Shown: in pieces, positions 35,277 to 43,572 of the stretch
Numbering within the stretch: position 1 is the stretch's first letter
Layout: each line of letters begins with the position of its first letter
Assembly (NCBI GenBank): GCA_945865175.1
Contig: CAMBDA010000004.1
Coordinates: 52,370 to 116,369, forward strand
Direction: 5' to 3'
Source: an uncultured Prevotellaceae bacterium
GTDB lineage: Bacteria > Bacteroidota > Bacteroidia > Bacteroidales > Bacteroidaceae
Length of the DNA: 64,000 nt
Notes under the pieces: model-generated
Database searches by the model: none
The model's input: only the letters and a program-made list of their open reading frames with translations
Told to the model about the DNA's origin: nothing
Program-made: the position numbers and the translations under genes

Positions 35277-35346
35277 ATCGTTTATTGACCGAAATGGGTG
35301 CCTTTGGTTTAAAAAATCGTTGTTTTAAGTGCAAAATTGCCAAACA

Positions 35347-35380
35347 TTGCGCAAAATAACAAAAAAAAAACTTATCTTTA
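35347..35380 (+). promoter_or_regulatory. Possible promoter of the L-rhamnose operon
   Basis: TATCTTTA at 35373-35380 is one base from the -7 consensus; a TTG at 35347-35349 is 23 bp upstream, longer than ideal. The start codon of the kinase gene is 55 bp downstream. A weak core promoter is what one expects for an activator-dependent sugar operon. Confidence 0.35.
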
Positions 35381-35435
35381 CGGAGATTTTTACGAAAAAA
35401 TAGAAAAAACAACATTAAAAAATTCCATTTGTACC

Positions 35436-36908
35436 ATGACTCAGGTGAAATATTTTATGGCCGTGGACCTGGGCGCCACCAGCGGGCGCACCATCCTGGG
35501 CTCTCTGCAGAATGGCAAGCTGGAACAGGAGGAACTCACCCGTTTCGCCAATCCCATCATCCAGCTGGGCCGTCATTTCTATTGGGACATCTATGCCCTC
35601 TACAACGAAATTGTCCGTGGCCTCAAGACGGCTGCCGACCGCCGCGTGGAGCTCACCAGCGTGGGCATCGACACGTGGGGGGTGGACTTCGTGTGCGTGG
35701 GCAAGGACGGCCATCTGCTGCGCAATCCCTATTCCTACCGCGACCCCCACACCGAGGGCGCCATGGAGGCCTATTTCCAGCGCATCCCCAAGGAGAAGGT
35801 CTACGAGAAGACGGGCATACAGTTCATGAACTTCAACTCGCTCTTCCAGCTTTCTGCCATGCAGCAGGCCGGTGACAGTGCGCTCCAGGCAGCCGACAAG
35901 ATACTCTTCGTGCCCGATGCCCTCATGTACATGCTCACGGGCGAGGCCGTGTGTGAATACACCATCCTCTCCACCAGCCAGATGCTGGACCCCCGCACGG
36001 GGCGCATCGACAAGGAGCTGATTGCAGCCGTGGGGCTCACCGAGGACCGTTTCGGACGCTATGTCAACCCCGGCGAGGTGGTGGGCACGCTCAGCCCCGA
36101 GGTGCAGAAGATGACCGGACTGGGTGCCGTGCCCGTGGTGGCTGTTGCCGGCCACGACACAGGGTCGGCCGTGGCCGCCGTGCCTGCCCAGGACCCCGAC
36201 TACGCCTATCTCAGCTGCGGCACATGGAGCCTGCTGGGCATAGAAACGCGCGATGCCATCATCAACGAGGACAGCTTCCGCTACAACTTCACCAATGAGG
36301 GCGGCATCGAGGGCACCACCCGCTTCCTCAAGAACATCTGCGGCATGTGGCTGCTCGAGCGCTGCCGCAAGGAATGGACCGACGCACCGGCCAATGTCAA
36401 CGAGGTCAATGCCCAGGCCATGACCGCCCCGGCCTTCCGTTCCTTCATCAACCCCGACGACCCCTCCTTTGCCAATCCCGAGAGCATGGTGGAGGCCATC
36501 CGTGACTTCTGCCGCCGCACGGGGCAGCCCGTGCCCGCCACCTATCAGGAAACGGCCCGTTGCATCTTCGAGAGCCTGGCACTGCGCTACCGTCAGGTGG
36601 TGGAATGCCTGCGCGGCTTTGCCCCGTTCCCCATCCGTCGCCTCCATGTCATCGGCGGCGGCACCTACAACCGCCACCTCATGCAGATGGCGGCCGACAG
36701 CATCGGCATACCGGTGATTACGGGCCCCGTGGAGGGCACGGCCATCGGCAACATCATGATGCAGGCCAAGGCCGCCGGTCTGGTGGGCGACATGTACGAA
36801 ATGCGCCGCATCATCGCCGACAGCATCGAGATGAACACCTACATGCCCGCCGACAAGGAGGCATGGGACCGGGCCTACGAGCGTTTCCTCACCATTTCCC
36901 CGCTCTAG
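35436..36908 (+). CDS. rhaB: Rhamnulokinase
   Basis: A 490-aa cytoplasmic FGGY-family kinase that phosphorylates L-rhamnulose to L-rhamnulose 1-phosphate. I choose the ATG at 35436 (MTQVKYFMAVDLGATSGRT) because an upstream extension to 35337 would read through the promoter region. The N-terminal DLGATSGR phosphate-binding loop, the VGIDTWGVDFV and NFNSLFQLSA blocks, VAVAGHDTGSAV and the C-terminal RLHVIGGGTYN adenosine-binding motif are all present. It is the first gene of the operon kinase-isomerase-symporter-aldolase; no AraC-type regulator gene is in the window. Confidence 0.93.
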   Translation: MTQVKYFMAVDLGATSGRTILGSLQNGKLEQEELTRFANPIIQLGRHFYWDIYALYNEIVRGLKTAADRRVELTSVGIDTWGVDFVCVGKDGHLLRNPYSYRDPHTEGAMEAYFQRIPKEKVYEKTGIQFMNFNSLFQLSAMQQAGDSALQAADKILFVPDALMYMLTGEAVCEYTILSTSQMLDPRTGRIDKELIAAVGLTEDRFGRYVNPGEVVGTLSPEVQKMTGLGAVPVVAVAGHDTGSAVAAVPAQDPDYAYLSCGTWSLLGIETRDAIINEDSFRYNFTNEGGIEGTTRFLKNICGMWLLERCRKEWTDAPANVNEVNAQAMTAPAFRSFINPDDPSFANPESMVEAIRDFCRRTGQPVPATYQETARCIFESLALRYRQVVECLRGFAPFPIRRLHVIGGGTYNRHLMQMAADSIGIPVITGPVEGTAIGNIMMQAKAAGLVGDMYEMRRIIADSIEMNTYMPADKEAWDRAYERFLTISPL

Positions 36909-36974
36909 GCCTCCCCGGTACAAGGCATCAAAGAACCAAACAATAAGAACCCTAAAACAACACTCACAACGAAA

Positions 36975-38228
36975 ATGAAAGAATCATTGGTAAAACAGGC
37001 CTATGAAGTGGCCAGACAGCGTTATGCAGAAATCGGTGTGGACACCGAGCAGGTATTGAAACAGTTGCAGGACTTCCATCTCTCCCTCCATTGCTGGCAG
37101 GCAGACGACGTGCACGGATTCGAGGTGCAGGCCGGCTCCATGAGCGGCGGCATCCAGAGCACCGGCGACTTCCCCGGTGCCGCACGCAACATCGACGAGC
37201 TGCGCAGCGACATCCTCAAGGCCAAGAGCCTCATTCCCGGCAACCACCGTCTCAATCTCCATGAGATTTACGGCGACTTCAAGGGAAAGGTGGTGGACCG
37301 CGACGAGGTGACCGTCGAATATTTCCAGAGCTGGATTGACTGGGCCAAGGACAACAACACCAAGCTCGACTTCAACTCCAGCAGCTTCTCCCATCCCAAG
37401 AGCGGCTCCCTGACGCTGGCCAACCCCGACAAGGGCATCCGCGACTTCTGGATAGAGCACACCAAGCGCTGCCGCGACATTGCCAACGAGATGGGCAAGG
37501 CACAGGACGACCCCTGTATCATGAACCTGTGGGTTCACGACGGATGCAAGGACGTGTCGGTCAACCATGCCCTCTACCGCAACACCCTCAAGGCCTCGCT
37601 CGACGAAATCTTTGCCAAGCCCCAGCCCATGATGAAGGACTGCATCGAAGGCAAGGTGTTCGGTATCGGCCTGGAGAGCTTCACTGTGGGCTCGCACGAC
37701 TTCTACACGGCCTATGCCGCACAGAACGACAAGATCGTCACCATCGACACCGGCCACTATCACCCCACCGAATCGCCCGCCGACAAGGTGAGCGCCCTGC
37801 TCCCCTTCGTGAAGGAACTGATGCTCCACGTGAGCCGCCCCATCCGCTGGGACTCCGACCATGTCACCATCATGGACGACCCCACCCAGGAACTCTTCTT
37901 CGAAATCGTGCGTGCGGGCGCGCTCGACCGCGTACATTATGGTCTCGACTTCTTCGACGGCAGCATCAACCGCATCGGTGCCTATGTCATCGGGTCGCGC
38001 AGTGCCCAGAAGTGCATGCTCCGCGCCCTGCTGGAGCCCGTGCAGACCATCAGCCGGCTGGAACTGGAGGGCGAGGGCTACAAGGTGCTGGCGCTCATCG
38101 AGGAGCAGAAGGCCATGCCCTGGCAGGCCGTCTACGACGAGTTCTGCGTGCGCAACGGTGTGCCCGTGGGGGCCGATTTCATTGCCGACATCGACCGCTA
38201 TGTGGCCGAGGTGACCAGCAAACGTTAA
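36975..38228 (+). CDS. rhaA: L-rhamnose isomerase
   Basis: A 417-aa cytoplasmic enzyme (called rhaI in Bacteroides) that converts L-rhamnose to L-rhamnulose. Full length for the family. Recognisable blocks: LSLHCWQADDVHGFE, GGIQSTGDFPGAA, NLHEIYGDF, LDFNSSSFSHPK, NLWVHDGCKDV, SFTVGSHDFY, TIDTGHYHPTE and HYGLDFFDGSINR; Glu, Asp and His in these bind the two divalent metal ions of the TIM barrel. It follows the kinase by 66 bp and precedes the symporter by 13 bp. Confidence 0.95.
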   Translation: MKESLVKQAYEVARQRYAEIGVDTEQVLKQLQDFHLSLHCWQADDVHGFEVQAGSMSGGIQSTGDFPGAARNIDELRSDILKAKSLIPGNHRLNLHEIYGDFKGKVVDRDEVTVEYFQSWIDWAKDNNTKLDFNSSSFSHPKSGSLTLANPDKGIRDFWIEHTKRCRDIANEMGKAQDDPCIMNLWVHDGCKDVSVNHALYRNTLKASLDEIFAKPQPMMKDCIEGKVFGIGLESFTVGSHDFYTAYAAQNDKIVTIDTGHYHPTESPADKVSALLPFVKELMLHVSRPIRWDSDHVTIMDDPTQELFFEIVRAGALDRVHYGLDFFDGSINRIGAYVIGSRSAQKCMLRALLEPVQTISRLELEGEGYKVLALIEEQKAMPWQAVYDEFCVRNGVPVGADFIADIDRYVAEVTSKR

Positions 38229-38241
38229 CCCCCCTGCCCCT

Positions 38242-39276
38242 ATGGAAATCATCATCGGACTGCTCATCATAGCAGTGGGCGCCTTCTGCCAGTCGAGCAG
38301 CTATGTGCCCATCAACAAGATTCGCGGATGGTCGTGGGAGTCCTACTGGATAGTGCAGGGCGTGTTCGCCTGGCTCGTCCTGCCCTTCCTGGGCGCACTC
38401 CTGGCCGTGCCGCAGGGCCACTGCCTGTGTGAACTGTTCTCTCCGGAGAACAGTTTCAACGTGGCCATGACCGTCCTCTTCGGGGTGCTGTGGGGCGTGG
38501 GCGGACTCACCTTCGGCCTCTCCATGCGCTACCTGGGCGTGGCCCTGGGCCAGAGCATCGCCCTGGGCACCTGTGCGGGTCTGGGCACCATTCTGGGCCC
38601 CGTGTTCCTCAATGTCTTCTTCCCCGAGCAGGACCCGCTGTCCAAGCTCACCATGGCCGTCATCATCGGCGTGGTGGTGACGCTGGTGGGCATTGCAGTC
38701 ATCGGCGTGGCCGGCTCCATGAAGAGCGCCTCCCTGTCGGAAGAGGAGAAGAAGGCCGCCGTCAAGGACTTCAACTTCCCCAAGGGCCTGGCCATTGCCC
38801 TGCTGGCCGGTTTCATGAGCGGATGCTTCAATGTGGGCCTGGCATTCGGCCAGACACTGGCTTTCCCCGAAACGGAGCCCATGTTCCGCGGCCTTCCCGC
38901 CACCTTCCTGGTCACGCTGGGCGGCTTCTTCACCAACGCCCTCTACTGCTTCTACCAGAACAGCAGGAACCACACCTGGAGCGATTATGCCGACACCGGG
39001 GTGTGGGCCAACAACCTCTTCTTCTGCCTCCTGGCAGGCGCGTTGTGGTACAGCCAGTTCTTCGGCCTCTCGCTGGGCCAGGGCTTCCTCGCCTCCTCGC
39101 CCGACCTCATCACCTTCTCCTTCTGCATCCTCATGGCGCTCAATGTCACCTTCTCCAATGTGTGGGGCATCCTGCTCAAGGAGTGGAAGGGATGCTCGCC
39201 CCGCACCATTGCCGTGCTGGTGACGGGCCTGGTGATTCTCATCGTCAGCAGTTTCCTGCCGCAGATTATTGCATGA
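38242..39276 (+). CDS. rhaT: L-rhamnose/proton symporter
   Basis: A 344-aa inner-membrane protein with about ten hydrophobic helices and the family's N-terminal stretch GAFCQSSSYVPINKIRGWSW. Other RhaT-like blocks are GGLTFGLSMRYLGVALGQS and LGGFFTNALYC. It imports L-rhamnose with protons, linking periplasmic rhamnosidase action to the kinase and isomerase. It lies between the isomerase and aldolase genes, completing the transport step of the operon. Confidence 0.93.
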   Translation: MEIIIGLLIIAVGAFCQSSSYVPINKIRGWSWESYWIVQGVFAWLVLPFLGALLAVPQGHCLCELFSPENSFNVAMTVLFGVLWGVGGLTFGLSMRYLGVALGQSIALGTCAGLGTILGPVFLNVFFPEQDPLSKLTMAVIIGVVVTLVGIAVIGVAGSMKSASLSEEEKKAAVKDFNFPKGLAIALLAGFMSGCFNVGLAFGQTLAFPETEPMFRGLPATFLVTLGGFFTNALYCFYQNSRNHTWSDYADTGVWANNLFFCLLAGALWYSQFFGLSLGQGFLASSPDLITFSFCILMALNVTFSNVWGILLKEWKGCSPRTIAVLVTGLVILIVSSFLPQIIA

Positions 39277-39312
39277 CACATACATATATATATATATCAG
39301 TCAGAAAAAAAC

Positions 39313-40134
39313 ATGAAAAGTATTCTTGAAGGACGTCCCGGACTGGCAGCAGTCATCGACCAGGTGGCCGAGGTCACCGGCTACCTGTGGCAGAAGGGAT
39401 GGGCCGAACGCAACGGTGGCAACATCACCGTCAATGTCACCGAGTTTATGGACGGGGAGTGCCAGGCCATGCCGGCCATTGCCCCCGCCAGGCAGATAGG
39501 CATGGTGCTGCCCATGCTCCGCGGAAAGTATTTCTATTGCAAGGGCACGGGCAAGCGCATGCGTGACCTCGCGCGCGACCCTATGGCCAACGGCTCCATC
39601 GTGCGCATCTGTGACGACTGTGCCAGCTACGAAATCATTGCCGACCAGCCCGTGGCCCCCACCAGCGAGCTGCCCACCCATCTGGCCCTGCAGAACCATC
39701 TGCTGGAGACCGGCAGTGTGTACAAGGCCACCCTCCACACCCATCCCATCGAACTGGTGGCCATGTCGCACATCCAGCGTTTCCTGCGCCCCGGCGAGAT
39801 GACCCGTGTGCTGTGGAGCATGATACCCGAGACCCTGGCCTTTGCGCCCCTGGGCATCGGCATCGTGCCCTATGCCTTGCCTTCTTCCGTCAAGTTGGCC
39901 CAGGACACGCTCGAGCAAATCAAGACCCACGACGTGGTGCTCTGGGAAAAGCACGGCACCGTGGCTGTGGGCACCGACATCATGGATGCCTTCGACCAGA
40001 CGGACGTGCTCTGCAAGGCCGCCAACATCTACATGTGTGCCCGCAACTTCGGCTCCGAGCCTGATGGCATGACCGAGGCCGACATGAAGGAAATCCAGGA
40101 GGTCTTCCAGCTGCCCACCAGCCGTCCCGTGTAG
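39313..40134 (+). CDS. rhaD: Rhamnulose-1-phosphate aldolase
   Basis: A 273-aa class II aldolase of the AraD/FucA type that splits L-rhamnulose 1-phosphate into dihydroxyacetone phosphate and L-lactaldehyde. The zinc ligands are visible in LHTHPIEL (two His) and LWEKHGTV (third His, with the adjacent Glu/Lys region); GGNITVNVTEF is the phosphate-binding N-terminal block. Last gene of the operon, followed by a bidirectional terminator. No lactaldehyde reductase gene is adjacent. Confidence 0.93.
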   Translation: MKSILEGRPGLAAVIDQVAEVTGYLWQKGWAERNGGNITVNVTEFMDGECQAMPAIAPARQIGMVLPMLRGKYFYCKGTGKRMRDLARDPMANGSIVRICDDCASYEIIADQPVAPTSELPTHLALQNHLLETGSVYKATLHTHPIELVAMSHIQRFLRPGEMTRVLWSMIPETLAFAPLGIGIVPYALPSSVKLAQDTLEQIKTHDVVLWEKHGTVAVGTDIMDAFDQTDVLCKAANIYMCARNFGSEPDGMTEADMKEIQEVFQLPTSRPV

Positions 40135-40266
40135 CCGGTTGTTCATCCGCCTCTTCTCCGTCTCCCGTGAGGCCCGATGACGACAGGGCGTGGGCTTCTG
40201 TGCCGGGTTTTTGCCGTCCCCTCGGGGCCTGGCCCGGACGGGAAGCCCCGGAAGGCTGACATAGCA

Positions 40267-40300
40267 AAACACAGGGCTCACGCCCTGTGTTTTCGTTTGT
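40267..40300. terminator. Bidirectional terminator between rhaD and the primase-like gene
   Basis: A perfect 11-bp stem (AAACACAGGGC / GCCCTGTGTTT) with loop TCAC at 40267-40292, followed by a T-rich run (TCGTTTGTTT). On the opposite strand the A-run in the stem supplies the T tail, so it can serve both convergent transcripts. Confidence 0.8.
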
Positions 40301-40312
40301 TTCCCCTGCCGG

Positions 40313-41341
40313 TCAGCTGGCCGGTCCATGCCCCATAATCTCTTCTATCTCAGCTTTCAGCTGGGCTGTGCGCCCCGATTTTCCAGCCAGGGCCCACAGG
40401 TCGCCAAAGTCTTTGAACCAACCGTAGCCCTCCAGCCGGGCATAGGCACTGTGCTCCTCCACGTGTATGCCCATTCCCTGTCCCTGGAGCCGCAGGTTCA
40501 CAAGGAACTTCTGCCCGGCATCGTCCCTGTCGGGGAAGACATGCAGGCGGGGCACCACCTGGCCGCCAGCCGCCTCGCAAATTTGCCGAAGCAGCCCCTC
40601 CTTCTTCACGCTGTCCGCGCCAATGAAAGCCACCACGTGGCGAAATCCACATGTGCGCAGTGCCATCCAGTCGGTAGGCCCCTCGCAGACGACGATGGGC
40701 TGGCTGCCGTCATAGTCCTGCAGCGTGAACAGCCCCAGCAGCCCCAGCGGCTGGTCGGGCGCCACAATATACTTGTTGCGCTTACTGATATTCTTCACGC
40801 AAGCGCGCGCCTGCACGTTTATCAGGCAACCGCGCGCATCGCGCAAGGCAAAGAGCAGGCTGTCACCCAGAAAAAAGCTATTTCCTCTCTGAAAGAAGGC
40901 GGCACCCTGTGCCAGGCAGCCGATGTCCTGCATGCCCGTGAGTGCATCCATGTTGATGCAGCGATCCTCCAAAAAGGCCTCTACCACAGGGGTGAGCGTT
41001 TTCCGCGCCAGCAGGCCTTCTAGATGGGCTACGTCCAACGGGTAATGCCTCTCCTTGCGCGCAGGGGCGGTGCGGGTGAGGGGCATGAAGCCCCCACCCT
41101 CCAACCACTCGCACGCCTCCTGAAAATTCTTCCCCAGCACCTGCTTCACCAGGTCTATCACATCGCCGCGGGTACCGCAGCCAAAGCAGTGGAAATGATC
41201 ATGATAGAGGTGGCACGAGGCTGTCCGTTCTTGGTGGAACGGGCAGCACACATTATTCTTAATTACCTGAAGCCCAAGTCGTTCTGCGGTGTCGCGCAGG
41301 TTGTGGCGCTCCTTGATTTTCTTGATTTCCATGTGGTTCAT
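40313..41341 (-). CDS. CHC2 zinc-finger / toprim primase-like protein
   Basis: A 342-aa protein related to the N-terminal half of DnaG. The zinc finger reads CCPFH...HCFGCG (about residues 32-56). A toprim domain follows: IVVCEGPTDWMAL supplies the catalytic Glu and FPDRDDAGQK the acidic pair. The DnaB-binding C-terminal domain of a replicative DnaG is absent. Its start lies 2 bp after the stop of the DUF3987 gene, so the two are one transcript. Such pairs are common accessory cassettes in Bacteroidales genomes and in mobile elements; a role in replicating or repairing mobile DNA is plausible but unproven. Confidence 0.83.
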   Translation of the reverse strand: MNHMEIKKIKERHNLRDTAERLGLQVIKNNVCCPFHQERTASCHLYHDHFHCFGCGTRGDVIDLVKQVLGKNFQEACEWLEGGGFMPLTRTAPARKERHYPLDVAHLEGLLARKTLTPVVEAFLEDRCINMDALTGMQDIGCLAQGAAFFQRGNSFFLGDSLLFALRDARGCLINVQARACVKNISKRNKYIVAPDQPLGLLGLFTLQDYDGSQPIVVCEGPTDWMALRTCGFRHVVAFIGADSVKKEGLLRQICEAAGGQVVPRLHVFPDRDDAGQKFLVNLRLQGQGMGIHVEEHSAYARLEGYGWFKDFGDLWALAGKSGRTAQLKAEIEEIMGHGPAS

Positions 41342-41343
41342 GG

Positions 41344-42699
41344 CTACGAAATTTTTCTGTGAACGTTACCTTCTGAAAGAATCATGTGGCTGGACCGCCA
41401 CTGCGACAATCGCACCTTGGGCTCCGTCTTCATGCCCATTTTTTGCATCGCATATTTAAGGCTTTCGGTACTGAATTCTTCGGGTAGCATACTAAAAAGG
41501 TCCTTGCTCTTCTTGCCGCTGAAATCGCCCGTCTTCATGGCCGCTTCCATCTGCTCCCCCCAGTAGGCATAGGATGTCCTCAGCACATAGTCGGCCAGCC
41601 AGGTATAGAGCTCCCTCACTCTGCTGCGAATCCAGCGGTCCGAGCGAGTTTTTTTTGCGAAAAGCCGGTTGTCCACGTGGTACAGGTAAGAAAACAACAT
41701 AGCACCGCGGAACCCTATCACCGAGGCGCGCCGGTACAGCGAATCATATGACCGCGTCTGATACTCAATGGCATTTTTTCGCTGGCTCTCGCACCAGCTT
41801 TCAATGGTAGGAAAGAGCCAGCGCATATCCTCCCAATGCTCGGGGCGCAATTCGTTTTCCGATTTGAAGGTCTCTTCCCAAAGGGCATCCAGCACGGCAT
41901 CGACCTGCTGCATTCCTTCGGCGGTAACAGGTTGAATTCTTGGCGGTTTGGCACCGATTGGCTCGTCGATGAAGACCGGGATAATGCGGCTGGGTGTGCC
42001 TTGCTCTACCTGTCGCCGGTCGATGAGCTCTGCGATGCCAGAAGGGGTTGTACTGAGCAATAGATTAAGGCGGACCTCGACTCTCATGCTGGACGAATCC
42101 GCGTGCGCTCGATCGTTGCCGAACTTGGCCCCATAATCGAAACCACAGCGGAATACCTCCTGCATATTGCTCCAAGAACTTCGGTTGCTGGTGGCGAGGA
42201 GCGTTCCCTCCTCAGAAAAATAAAAGAAGGATAGATAGTCGTCATATCGCAGCTTCATATTTCCAGCACCCTTCTGAATCGAGGCTTGGCTTACGCTAGC
42301 TGTTAACATACGAAAAACAGAGCTGGGTGCGGCCATCTTCTCCCTCTCTTTGCTTGAGAGTTCCTTATAACGCTGGCACTTTATGCGCTCCGCATCATCT
42401 GAATCTTCCAGCTTTTTCATGATAGTTTCCTTAACGCGCCGTATGTAGCTTTTTCCAGAGGCCTGAGCGCCCACGACCATGACCTGGAACAGAGGTGCGT
42501 GCACCTCCTCACCAATAAAATACTTTGACCTCAGTCTGTCCGCGTATGCCGACACGCATGGAAGGGTCGCAAGCAGATATCGCTGCTTCCACACATCTCC
42601 ATCTACGATGCTCAGCACGTACCTGAAAATAGCAGGAAAATCCGTGGGCTTGAAAGGTAGCAGACTTGGCCCTTTGGGCTCGTTTGATTGATAATTCAT
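41344..42699 (-). CDS. DUF3987 P-loop protein
   Basis: A 451-aa protein. I place the start at 42699 (MNYQSNEPKGP); a longer frame to 42777 is ruled out because a consensus promoter -7 box sits at 42775-42782. The Walker A motif GAQASGKS lies near residue 80, and YLSFFYFSEEGTLL and LNLLLSTTPSGIAEL fit the later strands of a RecA/VirE-like ATPase fold. In Bacteroidales, DUF3987 genes often precede a CHC2/toprim primase and lie near an HU-like gene, as here. Together they resemble a split primase-helicase. No catalytic assay evidence exists in the sequence; function is inferred. Confidence 0.75.
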   Translation of the reverse strand: MNYQSNEPKGPSLLPFKPTDFPAIFRYVLSIVDGDVWKQRYLLATLPCVSAYADRLRSKYFIGEEVHAPLFQVMVVGAQASGKSYIRRVKETIMKKLEDSDDAERIKCQRYKELSSKEREKMAAPSSVFRMLTASVSQASIQKGAGNMKLRYDDYLSFFYFSEEGTLLATSNRSSWSNMQEVFRCGFDYGAKFGNDRAHADSSSMRVEVRLNLLLSTTPSGIAELIDRRQVEQGTPSRIIPVFIDEPIGAKPPRIQPVTAEGMQQVDAVLDALWEETFKSENELRPEHWEDMRWLFPTIESWCESQRKNAIEYQTRSYDSLYRRASVIGFRGAMLFSYLYHVDNRLFAKKTRSDRWIRSRVRELYTWLADYVLRTSYAYWGEQMEAAMKTGDFSGKKSKDLFSMLPEEFSTESLKYAMQKMGMKTEPKVRLSQWRSSHMILSEGNVHRKIS

Positions 42700-42774
42700 T
42701 TGAATACATTTTAGGTCGTGAAGAAAAAATATTTTTCCGCACATCGAAAAGCGCTGAAAACTTAATCGACAGCG

Positions 42775-42805
42775 CAAAGTTAAGTAGAATTTCTATCATC
42801 ACCAA
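42775..42805 (-). promoter_or_regulatory. Bacteroidetes-type promoter of the DUF3987-primase operon
   Basis: On the minus strand: TTG (forward 42803-42805), 20-bp spacer, TAACTTTG (forward 42775-42782). It leaves a leader of about 70 nt before the ATG at 42699 and decides the start of that gene. Confidence 0.7.
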
Positions 42806-43026
42806 ATTTTTTTGAAAGAAAAATGTTTTTCTGCTCATTTCCTCTTTTGTCGTGATTTTACCTCACGGTTAAATATCCTTTCGGAACGGTAGTCCGGCCG
42901 CCGGGTGTCCACGTAGGGGCGGGAACAGACAAGCCACTTCCGCATCGCTCGCTGTCATGGCGTGAAGGGGTATCCAAAGAGGGAAACAGATGTCTACTGG
43001 TGATAATAATAGTTATAAGAAAGGTT

Positions 43027-43046
43027 AAAAGTTAAATTTAACTTTT
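43027..43046. repeat. Perfect 20-bp palindrome, first of a pair
   Basis: AAAAGTTAAA followed by its exact complement. A near copy (AAAGTTAAAC/TTAACTTT) lies at 43314-43331, and both are joined to a TTAACC/GGTTAA flank in inverted orientation (43023-43028 and 43331-43336). Confidence 0.75.
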
Positions 43047-43154
43047 TGGGTATATCACCTGCGGATTGAAGGCCTTTGAGGGAAAGAGAGACAGTGTGTG
43101 TGCCCTCACGCGCGCGTACATACGCGTGTGTGCGTAATATGTATGTATTAATAT

Positions 43155-43184
43155 ATATATAATTATACCTGTATAATTATATAT
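43155..43184. repeat. AT-rich 14-bp hairpin flanked by CG-alternating tracts
   Basis: Arms at 43155-43168 and 43171-43184 (ATATAATTATAC / GTATAATTATAT core) with a 2-nt centre. On either side are CACGCGCGCG-type tracts followed by TAC (about 43107-43119 and 43190-43203), in direct orientation. The alternating CG steps could adopt left-handed or cruciform DNA under supercoiling. Confidence 0.7.
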
Positions 43185-43313
43185 TCGCGCACGCGCGCGC
43201 GTACAAATTTTTCAACATACATCTATCCATATCCATGAGAGGATGAAATCCTCTTCCCTCTAGGGATAAATTTTCCTTTGAGGGAACATGAATGTTGCAT
43301 TGGTACTAATACT

Positions 43314-43336
43314 AAAGTTAAACTTAACTTTTAACC
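43314..43336. repeat. Near-palindrome, second of a pair
   Basis: AAAGTTAAACTTAACTTTTAACC, read here in two parts as AAAGTTAAAC and TTAACTTTTAACC; it is the inverted counterpart of the sequence at 43023-43046, about 290 bp away. Confidence 0.7.
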
Positions 43337-43360
43337 TATTCCCTCATGGGTCCATGCGCT

Positions 43361-43421
43361 ACAGACCTTCTTCGCCACGGTCTGCAGACCTTGGTGCCGG
43401 GGGGTCTGGGACCTCAGACCC
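43361..43421. promoter_or_regulatory. Cluster of CAGACC/GGTCTG hexamers with two palindromes
   Basis: Five copies of the hexamer in 60 bp: 43362-43367, 43379-43384 (inverted), 43385-43390, 43403-43408 (inverted), 43415-43420. Two pairs form palindromes: GGTCTGCAGACC at 43379-43390 and GGGTCTG-6 nt-CAGACCC at 43402-43421. This looks like a multi-site operator about 100 bp upstream of the HU-like gene's promoter. Confidence 0.55.
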
Positions 43422-43502
43422 GAGGGGTCCTAGTCCCCAGAAACGCCCCCCTCTGCAGCCCTGTGGAGATTTTCTGGAGAGACAAAAAAAAGTGGCCATA
43501 AA

Positions 43503-43534
43503 TTTGCATTTCCCGAAAAAATGTTGTACCTTTG
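43503..43534 (+). promoter_or_regulatory. Bacteroidetes-type promoter of the HU-like gene
   Basis: TTTG at 43503-43506, 20-bp spacer, TACCTTTG at 43527-43534, close to the full consensus. The ATG at 43573 is 38 bp downstream. Confidence 0.75.
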
Positions 43535-43572
43535 CAATGAATTAAGAACTAAACTTTAACTATGTATTGGTT

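Larger units (their letters stand above)
42700..43572. other. 870-bp non-coding, palindrome-rich region between divergent DUF3987 and HU genes
   Basis: Contains one promoter on each strand (listed), several perfect palindromes, a GC-alternating tract (CGCGCG blocks near 43108 and 43186) around an AT-rich hairpin, and a cluster of CAGACC hexamers. No coding sequence is convincing. Such architecture resembles an origin or partition-like or operator region more than a simple spacer. Confidence 0.6.

Noticed and set aside
42700..42777. 26-residue N-terminal extension of the DUF3987 protein
   Set aside because: A consensus promoter -7 box lies at 42775-42782 on the same strand, so the extension cannot be transcribed from it.
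43288..43545. 85-codon frame on + within the palindrome-rich region
   Set aside because: It spans the palindromes, hexamer cluster and the HU promoter; amino-acid make-up is that of structured non-coding DNA.
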